This document shows, piece by piece, positions 1-5,360 of a DNA stretch of 5,965 bases (positions within the stretch are counted from its first letter, which is position 1; every line of letters begins with the position of its first letter). Origin of the DNA: Leptospira sp. (GTDB taxonomy: Bacteria; Spirochaetota; Leptospiria; Leptospirales; Leptospiraceae); NCBI GenBank assembly GCA_025457985.1, contig JALOTI010000132.1, forward strand, positions 1 through 5,965, given 5' to 3'. The position numbers and the translations under genes are program-made. Under the pieces are notes generated by a model. The model made no database searches and was not told the DNA's origin. It saw only the letters and a list, made by a program, of their open reading frames with translations.

Positions 1-49
1 TAAAGAAGTAAAAAAAATATTAGAAACCTGGGGATATATTCACGAATAA
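1..49 (+). CDS. C-terminal tail of an upstream gene (partial)
   Basis: The frame beginning at base 2 is open from the window edge to a TAA at 47-49. It encodes 15 residues, KEVKKILETWGYIHE. The mix of charged and aromatic residues reads like a real protein C-terminus, and the stop lies 47 bp before the acyltransferase ATG on the same strand. The fragment is too short to assign a family. It could also be a chance open stretch, because 15 codons without a stop are not rare. If real, the gene may be co-transcribed with the acyltransferase, since no terminator-like hairpin separates them. Confidence 0.4.
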   Translation, partial: KEVKKILETWGYIHE

Positions 50-81
50 TTGCTCGAAATGGTTCCTGTCTATGTCGAATC

Positions 82-89
82 TATACAAT
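82..89 (+). promoter_or_regulatory. Possible -10 element for the acyltransferase gene
   Basis: TATACAAT ends 7 bp before the ATG at 97. TACAAT matches five of six bases of the TATAAT consensus. No good -35 hexamer sits 16-18 bp upstream. If the element is used, transcription would start at or next to the ATG and give a nearly leaderless mRNA. That would fit the absence of a Shine-Dalgarno sequence here. It is weak evidence in AT-rich DNA. Confidence 0.22.
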
Positions 90-96
90 ACTGCTT

Positions 97-1365
97 ATGA
101 AATCTTCCTTCATACCACCTAGTTTTGAGTTGCCGTTTGTATTAGGATTAGATCTTAGTTTTCCGATACTTTCCAAGTTATTATTCAACATTGACGGCAT
201 TGAACTTGCTAGGGAAGACGAACGTGTGTTAAGTGAAATAAAAGATAAACGAGTTCTTTATCTTTCCAATCATCCAAGTGATGTTGAACCTGCGGTTGCT
301 TATTATGTAGCAAATTCAATAGGGACTCGTTTTAATTTTATGGCATCTCGCAGTATTTTTAACTGGGGGTTTGGTTTAGTAGGAGAAGTGATAAAACGTG
401 TAGGTGCGTTTTCTGTTCTTTCTGGAAGCCCTGATAGAGATGCACTGAAAATGGCAAAAGGGATTTTAGCCTCTCCGAAGGGAAAGTTAGTGATGTATCC
501 CGAAGGTATGATGTCAGGCGAAAATGACAATCTAGTTAGTTTTATGCCGGGTGTTGCTCAATTATCTTTTTGGGGGTTGGACGCCGCTTTGTCAAAAGAG
601 CCCGGTGCCGAATTATATGTTCAACCGACTTTTGTGAAATACAAAATTTCTGGAACCCGCGAGTCTATCCTACGCGAAATTGAATCTTCGTTAGGTCGAA
701 TTGAAAAAAAACTAAGACTTTACCCAGGTGGGCGAACTCTGCTTAGGCGATTTTTAACAGTGGGTCGCGTACTCTTAGAAGAGACAGAGTTTGAATTAGG
801 AATACCTAAATCGGAAATTGACGGTAAGGATTTCGATTATAGATTGGGAAGAGCTAGGCATACTGCTCTCAATTTAGCAGCATCAATTTTAAATGTTAGC
901 TTTTCTGATTCGGACAATGCAATTCAAAAGATACGAGATTTATTTACGGCGATTGACTGTTTAGAAGCAGGAATGCCACTTCCTACGACTCCTTCTAATC
1001 TGACTCCACAAAACATTCGCCGAGCCAAACAGTTAGTGGATACAGCATATACATTTATTATTACAAAACCTAAAAATCTAATCCAATGGCCTTCTGCAGA
1101 ACGATTGATGGAATGGATTTATAGTTTTGAAAAACATATATACGGTAAAACTGAATTCAGAGCGAGAAAGGCTCATGTACTCGCAAGTCCTGCCTTTCCG
1201 GTTTCTAAATACTATCCAACCTATTTAAATCATAAAAAGGAAGGGATCCAATCCCTTATGAACCGCATACAAGAAGAAATGGAATCTCTATTAGAACGCG
1301 GGAAACGTATTAGCGAACCTTTGGTCCCCCCGTATTCAGTAGGATTGGATCTACAGATAGGTTAA
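97..1365 (+). CDS. PlsC-like lysophospholipid/glycerol-phosphate acyltransferase with C-terminal extension
   Basis: This 422-residue protein resembles the PlsC/LPLAT acyltransferases, which move an acyl chain onto glycerol-phosphate or lysolipid at the inner membrane. Motif I is NHPSDVEP (residues 58-65), with His59 as the expected catalytic base. The usual Asp of HX4D is Glu64 here. Motif II may lie around GAFSV (103-107). Motif III is YPEG (134-137), followed by an F-x-P-G-V-A segment (149-154). Pro177 in VQPTFV fits motif IV. The catalytic domain covers roughly residues 45-230. The remaining ~190 residues are mostly helical and charged and resemble nothing I recognise. ATG 97 is the only standard in-frame start after the TAA at 1-3, and it lacks a Shine-Dalgarno sequence. 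The exact substrate cannot be read from sequence; it could be an AGPAT or a lipid-remodelling enzyme. The 3' end converges on the OmpA-like gene with an 11-bp gap. Confidence 0.8.
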   Translation: MKSSFIPPSFELPFVLGLDLSFPILSKLLFNIDGIELAREDERVLSEIKDKRVLYLSNHPSDVEPAVAYYVANSIGTRFNFMASRSIFNWGFGLVGEVIKRVGAFSVLSGSPDRDALKMAKGILASPKGKLVMYPEGMMSGENDNLVSFMPGVAQLSFWGLDAALSKEPGAELYVQPTFVKYKISGTRESILREIESSLGRIEKKLRLYPGGRTLLRRFLTVGRVLLEETEFELGIPKSEIDGKDFDYRLGRARHTALNLAASILNVSFSDSDNAIQKIRDLFTAIDCLEAGMPLPTTPSNLTPQNIRRAKQLVDTAYTFIITKPKNLIQWPSAERLMEWIYSFEKHIYGKTEFRARKAHVLASPAFPVSKYYPTYLNHKKEGIQSLMNRIQEEMESLLERGKRISEPLVPPYSVGLDLQIG

Positions 1366-1376
1366 CAGGAAATCTA

Positions 1377-2714
1377 TCAATCTAAGACTAGAGTTATTTC
1401 AACTCTTCTATTTTTTTTCCTATTTTCTTCCGAATCGTTTGGTGCAACGGGAACAGTGTCCGCATAACCTTTATACGATATAGATTTTTCATTCATTTTG
1501 TGTTTTTTTACGAGTTCATCAAGTACCGTTTTGGCGCGGTCTTCAGAAAGTTTTTGGTTGTACTCAAATTTTCCTACATTGTCTGTATGACCAGCAACCC
1601 TTATTTCTCTATCAGGATACTTTTTAAGAATATCAGCTATTCGCCTAACCGCGTCTTCTGCTTCTGATTTTAATTCTGAGTTATTGAAGTCAAAAAGGAT
1701 AGAGTTGAGTGAAAAAGTAACCCCTTCCTCGGTAGTGCGAACGGATATTGGTTCTTCACTCTTTTGGTCTTTTCGAACTTTATCGGGATCATTAGATATG
1801 TTTTGATTCGGAATACGATTTGAATTTTCCTTCCACCTTTCATTTGGGTCTTCCGCATAACCTGTGATCAAATCATTCAAGACCTCATCTCGGATGGTAT
1901 CTCTCTCTGCTACGCCTATTTGATTTCGTAGAGTATATATTCCCTGGATATGAAAATTCGCTTCTTGTACGTTTCCATTAGGGAAAATGAATGTGTAGGA
2001 TAACTTTACATCTTTGTATTCGGGGACACCTTTTTCGGAATTAAAAAAAACAGCACCATTGGCAAAGCCAAAGATTTTAACGGGAACATTTGGAAGCGCA
2101 TTTGAAAGATCAGTCTTTGAATAATAGATGGGATAGGTGTATGTGATTTTTTCTGCTGTTCCTTTAAATCCTTCATACGACCAATTTTTCCTACCAACAT
2201 AGGTATATTCTGGCTCGACTGTTACTCGAATCCTTTCCTTTACAAAATCAAATGATTCTTCCGCGGGAATTTTCCAAATATCGGTTACTTGAACAGCTTC
2301 CTCGGGAAAGGAAGGAAAACTTCGTAAGTTTGGCATTATGAATTCATTGGGAACTTCATACCGACCATTTCGAAATAGAGAAAATGTACTTTGAAAGTCC
2401 TTGTCTTTCCAAAATGGTCCAGATGTTTTTCCAAAGCGAACATAAGTATCAAACCAAGCATCCACCAAGCACTTAGTAGACGAGCATTGTTTTGTTTTCA
2501 TCACAACTCGGTTTTTGTCTTCTCTTTGGACCGTTTTTGCGCCTACACGAAACAAAATATCGTGGTATTCATTTAATTCTAGGACTTGGTTGTCCTTCCA
2601 CTTCCATCGCAAAAGTACAGAGTTTAGATCTGTATTGGCAAAAATACCAGACGCAAAGAGAAAAAAACAACCGAAGGCCGATACAAACAATCTAGATATT
2701 GAACTCAATTTCAT
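1377..2714 (-). CDS. OmpA-family envelope protein, C-terminal peptidoglycan-binding domain
   Basis: This 445-residue exported protein has a type I signal peptide. The n-region is MKLSSISR, a hydrophobic core spans about residues 9-23, and likely cleavage falls after SGIFA (residue 26). Residues 328-445 are a clear OmpA C-terminal domain: the SILFDFNNSEL strand, then AGHTDNVG with Asp378, then SEDRAKTV with Arg393, and NRRVEI near the end. In Acinetobacter OmpA the Asp and Arg that bind diaminopimelate are also 15 residues apart, so peptidoglycan binding is likely intact. Residues 27-283 are rich in aromatics and predicted strand but match no family I know. They contain one close cysteine pair (C77, C82) and may be a periplasmic domain rather than a barrel. 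A polar linker (about 284-326) joins the halves. ATG 2714 fits the signal peptide but lacks a Shine-Dalgarno sequence. The gene is divergent from the PstS-like gene. Confidence 0.88.
   Translation of the reverse strand: MKLSSISRLFVSAFGCFFLFASGIFANTDLNSVLLRWKWKDNQVLELNEYHDILFRVGAKTVQREDKNRVVMKTKQCSSTKCLVDAWFDTYVRFGKTSGPFWKDKDFQSTFSLFRNGRYEVPNEFIMPNLRSFPSFPEEAVQVTDIWKIPAEESFDFVKERIRVTVEPEYTYVGRKNWSYEGFKGTAEKITYTYPIYYSKTDLSNALPNVPVKIFGFANGAVFFNSEKGVPEYKDVKLSYTFIFPNGNVQEANFHIQGIYTLRNQIGVAERDTIRDEVLNDLITGYAEDPNERWKENSNRIPNQNISNDPDKVRKDQKSEEPISVRTTEEGVTFSLNSILFDFNNSELKSEAEDAVRRIADILKKYPDREIRVAGHTDNVGKFEYNQKLSEDRAKTVLDELVKKHKMNEKSISYKGYADTVPVAPNDSEENRKKNRRVEITLVLD
1390..1418 (+). terminator. Probable intrinsic terminator of the acyltransferase gene
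   Basis: AGAGTT (1390-1395) and AACTCT (1401-1406) form a 6-bp stem around a 5-nt loop. TTCTA and then eight T's (1411-1418) follow, the arrangement of a rho-independent terminator for plus-strand transcription ending 25 bp past the stop. The stem has only two G-C pairs, so it is modest. It lies inside the final codons of the converging OmpA-like gene. Confidence 0.5.
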
Positions 2715-2761
2715 CGCTACTATAGGATCGGGGATTTTGGAAAAAAATATACGTACTCCTT

Positions 2762-2781
2762 AAAAATTCCTAGGATTTTTT
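2762..2781. promoter_or_regulatory. 20-bp inverted repeat in divergent spacer, candidate operator
   Basis: An imperfect palindrome is centred on CCTAGG (2769-2774), with A-rich and T-rich arms. Nine of ten base pairs match; the only mismatch is 2767/2776. It sits in the 80-bp spacer between the divergent OmpA-like and PstS-like genes, where a dimeric regulator could act on both promoters. No known Leptospira operator consensus is recognised in it. The A/T-rich arms make some of the symmetry easy to get by chance, although the central CCTAGG is less so. Confidence 0.35.
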
Positions 2782-2786
2782 TAAGA

Positions 2787-2792
2787 TTGACT
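2787..2792 (+). promoter_or_regulatory. TTGACT, -35-like hexamer upstream of PstS-like gene
   Basis: TTGACT matches five of six bases of the TTGACA -35 consensus and ends 2 bp before the first possible ATG (2795). No convincing -10 lies 16-18 bp downstream; TACGAT (2807-2812) is only 14 bp away. If it is a real -35, the transcript would begin after ATG 2795 and translation would start at ATG 2825. Confidence 0.22.
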
Positions 2793-2794
2793 CT

Positions 2795-3733
2795 ATGAGG
2801 AAAATCTACGATTTCCAAAGAACCATGAAAATCCTGTTCTCCCTTTTTTACATTTTAGTTACATTCTGTTTGGTTCAGTGCAAAGAAAAACAAACTTTAA
2901 AAGTCGCAGGTTCAGAAACCATGAATTCCATGATGCGATACTTAGGTGCCGAGTATGAAAAAACCAACTCAAATGTTTTGGTCACCGTAGAAGGAGGCGG
3001 GTCCGAGTCTGGGATTGATAGACTCCGGAAGGGAGAGATTGATATGGCAGTTTCTTCTAGAGACTTGAATCAAAATGAATTCGATGACCTCAGAAAAACA
3101 GGAAATTTAGAAAAAGTACGACTCGCGTATGATGGTGTTGCCTTAGTGGTAAATCCCAAAAACTCAGTTTCGAAATTGCACCTAATTCAAGCCTCCGAAA
3201 TTTTTTCTGGAAAGATTCAAAATTGGAAAGAGATCGGTGGTGAAGATAAACAGATTCAAATCGTTGTCCGCAATGATAAATCAGGAACTCAAGATTATTT
3301 TGAAAACCATATTCTTAGACAAAAAGATTTGGGAAGTTCCGCTTTTGATAAAAACAAATCCAATCAATTTGCTAAGAATGCAAAAATCGTAAAAGACAAT
3401 TCAGAGATGTCTAAATTCATTCAGGAAAATCCATACGCTATAGGTTATATGGGAATGGGAAGTGCAGTGGTCGATAACAAGGATAAAATCAAAACCCTCG
3501 ACTACGCTCGTAATGCGAATGATCCATATGTCCAACCTTCTATACGAAATGTCTATGATAGGAAATACAAACTAGCTCGAGAATTGTTTATGATCTATAA
3601 AACAGACCAAGGTGATAAAATCGATGCATTTGTTACCTATCTAACAAGTGAAGAGGGACAAGCGGCAGTTTTACAATCAGGATATCTAAGAGCATCTCTC
3701 CCTGAAGTCGAAGTTTCGGCCGAAGCAAAATAA
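2795..3733 (+). CDS. PstS-like phosphate-binding lipoprotein (orphan substrate-binding protein)
   Basis: The protein is a periplasmic phosphate-binding protein of the PstS type, which captures phosphate for a PstCAB importer. The export signal has a hydrophobic core (about residues 13-27) ending in a lipobox, LVQC, with lipidated Cys29. Ligand-site signatures appear in order: AGSETM (38-43), GGGSESG (67-73), DMAVSSRDL (83-91) and RNDKSGTQ (159-166). The R-x3-SGT group matches the Arg-Ser-Gly-Thr phosphate contacts of PstS. The length of 312 residues is normal for the family. The start is uncertain: ATG 2795 gives the longest form, while ATG 2825 (MKILF) gives a tidier 18-residue signal peptide before the Cys. 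Neither has a good Shine-Dalgarno sequence. No pstC, pstA, pstB or phoU gene is adjacent; its neighbours are a divergent OmpA-like gene and a converging NHL gene. A sensing or scavenging role, or another oxyanion ligand, remains possible. Confidence 0.87.
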   Translation: MRKIYDFQRTMKILFSLFYILVTFCLVQCKEKQTLKVAGSETMNSMMRYLGAEYEKTNSNVLVTVEGGGSESGIDRLRKGEIDMAVSSRDLNQNEFDDLRKTGNLEKVRLAYDGVALVVNPKNSVSKLHLIQASEIFSGKIQNWKEIGGEDKQIQIVVRNDKSGTQDYFENHILRQKDLGSSAFDKNKSNQFAKNAKIVKDNSEMSKFIQENPYAIGYMGMGSAVVDNKDKIKTLDYARNANDPYVQPSIRNVYDRKYKLARELFMIYKTDQGDKIDAFVTYLTSEEGQAAVLQSGYLRASLPEVEVSAEAK

Positions 3734-3756
3734 TCCGAAAAGGTAACTCATCGAAA

Positions 3757-3782
3757 GAGTTCTTGTCAGTAAGCAAGAACTC
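3757..3782. terminator. Hairpin at a convergent junction, possible bidirectional terminator
   Basis: GAGTTCTTG (3757-3765) and CAAGAACTC (3774-3782) form a perfect 9-bp stem with an 8-nt loop. CATC (3749-3752) and GATG (3783-3786) can add four more pairs across a 4-nt bulge. The hairpin begins 24 bp after the PstS-like stop, and the NHL gene's stop codon lies in its loop. Neither side has a run of T's, so it may act as an RNA 3'-end stabiliser or rho-assisted terminator rather than a classical intrinsic one. Confidence 0.5.
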
Positions 3783-5262
3783 GATGGTTTCCTGAATCTA
3801 CAACATAGAGTTTGCCCTTGCGGTCAAAGTGAACACCAGTGGTTCGATATAAATTTTGAGCAGTGGGAGATGTTGAAGTACAACTTCCACCATTATTGTC
3901 GATTCCACATGCTAAACTTCCAAATTGTCCGATGCTCGCTACTGCTTGCGTCACGATTGTTTCATTCGTTTTGGGGTAGATAATAATGCGACTGTTGTTA
4001 TAGTCGGCTATAAATAGATTTTCGCTTTGATCTAAAGAAACTTCCTCGGGCGAGTTTAAACCATTCAAAACACCTGCGATACTGCTATTAAAACTAGACT
4101 GTCCGTAAACCCTTGAAGCAGTTTTGGAACCCTTCGGAAAATAAAGAACACGATTGTTCCCGGTGTCTGCTACATAAAGTCCACTGCTTCTATCCACCGT
4201 AATCCCACTTGGAATGTTTAGACCCGTATTTGTGAGTGTTGCTCCGTCGCTAGTGAAATTCGGCTGCCCCCAAACCTCCGTAGGCAAACTTGCATCTCTT
4301 GGAATAAATAAAACTCGATTGTCTGTCCCATCTGAAATATAGATGCTTCCGTTTTCTCCAAGTGCAATTCTTCTAGGTTGGTTCATTACGTTTTGTGAAA
4401 CACCTCCACCACCTACAGTACTAAAGTTGGATACTCCCAGTGCACGAGCTGGGAAGTTACTGCCGTTTTCAAAGTATAATACCCTCCCATTACTACTATC
4501 GCTGATCCATAGATTTCCGATTGAATCTAAGTTCACACCAAAAACACTATTCAGTGTGGAACCACTGATAGGTCCCGCAGAACAGCTTAAATCTGAATTT
4601 GAATTCGCATTGTCGCAATTGAATATCCCGTATTGTCCATAAACACGACTTGCCACGTTGGAACCTTGAGCATAATAAAGAACTCGATTCCCTGTTGCCA
4701 AGTATACCTCACCATTTTCAGAAGTAACTAATGTTCGCGGATCTGATAAATTAGATGCAGATGGAGTTCCCGAAAGGTTACAGGAACCTCCGTTATATGG
4801 CGCACCACATGTAAAGCTACCAAATTGGCCATATACTTGAGTTGCAACCATATCTCGTACTTCAATGGAGATCTGCGCAATCTCCGCACCCTTTCGAATG
4901 ACCCGGTAAGTGGTTCTTTCTGTTGCGGAAGTCGGACTACCCCGAAGACTACCGGTAGCTTCGTCAACAAAAAGCCCCTCGGGCAAAGGAGGAACCATTC
5001 TCATTTGAGAAAGAGGAAATTTATTGGGAGGGACGTTTACAGGAATTGATTTGTAAAAAGTAAACTCAGAAAAGGGATAAGGATTCCCGCCATTCACAAT
5101 TTGGCCCAGGCAAAAACCTGATTCCGAAGCTGAAGACAGAAAGAGCTGTGTAAAATAAGAATCTGACTCAGGGTCACAAGGGTTTGCTAATTCATTTCCT
5201 TTGCACCCAACATTTATAGTCAAAGTGAAAGTCGTAACAGTTATTATCGAAAGTAGTTTCAT
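3766..5262 (-). CDS. NHL-repeat six-bladed beta-propeller lipoprotein with Ig-like domain
   Basis: This 498-residue protein begins with a signal peptide whose hydrophobic stretch ends in TINVGC; Cys20 is the probable lipidation site. The lipobox is loose but acceptable for a spirochaete. Residues about 90-136 (LPEGLFVDEATGSLRGSP and following) match the putative Ig/cadherin-like pattern often placed before propellers. Six NHL-type blades follow, at about 169-208, 236-276, 292-332, 348-388, 401-446 and 469-498. Each carries a variant of G-x-L/I-Y-V-A/S-D-x-x-N-x-R-V-L-x-Y, and most are followed by VYGQ or a variant. Three inter-blade loops hold cysteine pairs. Such propellers usually bind protein or polysaccharide partners; no catalytic signature is visible and the ligand is unknown. 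ATG 5262 gives the signal peptide directly, but has no Shine-Dalgarno sequence. The gene lies downstream of hpt on the same strand with 98 bp between them. Exposure on the cell surface is an inference. Confidence 0.85.
   Translation of the reverse strand: MKLLSIITVTTFTLTINVGCKGNELANPCDPESDSYFTQLFLSSASESGFCLGQIVNGGNPYPFSEFTFYKSIPVNVPPNKFPLSQMRMVPPLPEGLFVDEATGSLRGSPTSATERTTYRVIRKGAEIAQISIEVRDMVATQVYGQFGSFTCGAPYNGGSCNLSGTPSASNLSDPRTLVTSENGEVYLATGNRVLYYAQGSNVASRVYGQYGIFNCDNANSNSDLSCSAGPISGSTLNSVFGVNLDSIGNLWISDSSNGRVLYFENGSNFPARALGVSNFSTVGGGGVSQNVMNQPRRIALGENGSIYISDGTDNRVLFIPRDASLPTEVWGQPNFTSDGATLTNTGLNIPSGITVDRSSGLYVADTGNNRVLYFPKGSKTASRVYGQSSFNSSIAGVLNGLNSPEEVSLDQSENLFIADYNNSRIIIYPKTNETIVTQAVASIGQFGSLACGIDNNGGSCTSTSPTAQNLYRTTGVHFDRKGKLYVVDSGNHRVLAY
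3769..4845 (-). repeat. Six degenerate NHL coding repeats of the propeller
   Basis: Repeat units cover, in coding order, 4758-4639, 4557-4435, 4389-4267, 4221-4099, 4062-3925 and 3858-3769. An isolated closing strand is encoded at 4845-4813. Conserved cores read N-R-V-L-Y-Y, G-R-V-L-Y-F, N-R-V-L-F-I, N-R-V-L-Y-F, S-R-I-I-I-Y and H-R-V-L-A-Y. At the DNA level the units are diverged, with only short shared stretches such as AATAAAGAAC-A/T-CGATT near 4141 and 4674. They therefore look like old duplications rather than a recombining tandem array. Confidence 0.75.
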
Positions 5263-5281
5263 TTAATCTAATAAACATTTT

Positions 5282-5310
5282 GTACTATTTAATTTTTCTC
5301 GAGAAATCAA
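5282..5310 (-). promoter_or_regulatory. Candidate NHL-gene promoter containing a perfect 12-bp palindrome
   Basis: On the minus strand, TTGATT (5310-5305) could be a -35 element. A 17-bp spacer separates it from TAGTAC (5287-5282), a poor -10 matching three of six bases. The perfect palindrome TTTCTCGAGAAA (5295-5306) falls mostly within that spacer, where a bound repressor could block RNA polymerase. Both the promoter and the operator role are inferences from position. Confidence 0.28.
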
Positions 5311-5360
5311 ATTATTGAAAGAGGAAATAAATTTTTAAGAGGTTTGGACTTTAAAATCGA

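Noticed and set aside
72..122. Short 16-codon frame starting at ATG 72
   Set aside because: It overlaps the acyltransferase start in another frame, lacks a ribosome binding site, and has no feature suggesting a leader peptide.
303..530. 75-codon minus-strand frame opposite the acyltransferase motif region
   Set aside because: It overlaps the conserved HX4E and YPEG coding segment and shows no signal of its own.
2667..2669. Cys16 of the OmpA-like protein as a lipidation site
   Set aside because: It falls in the middle of the hydrophobic core (SAFGCFFLF). Hydrophobic sequence continues after it and a good signal peptidase I site follows at residue 26, so a lipoprotein is unlikely.
2515..2763. 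82-codon plus-strand open frame covering the OmpA-like start and the spacer
   Set aside because: It is antisense to the signal-peptide end of a clear exported protein, has a composition unlike a real protein and no recognisable domain.
4343..4642. 99-codon plus-strand open frame opposite the NHL gene
   Set aside because: It lies wholly antisense to a well-supported repeat protein, its product is low-complexity and Pro/Ser/Leu-rich with no motif, and it has no ribosome binding site.
4728..4970. 80-codon minus-strand frame inside the NHL gene
   Set aside because: It is an out-of-frame shadow of the Ig-like region; the product is basic and without motifs.
5263..5360. Terminator between hpt and the NHL gene
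   Set aside because: Only an all-A/T 6-bp inverted repeat (TTTTAA/TTAAAA) with a 12-nt loop is present, too weak to call. The repeated CCTCTT hexamers here are also not convincing.
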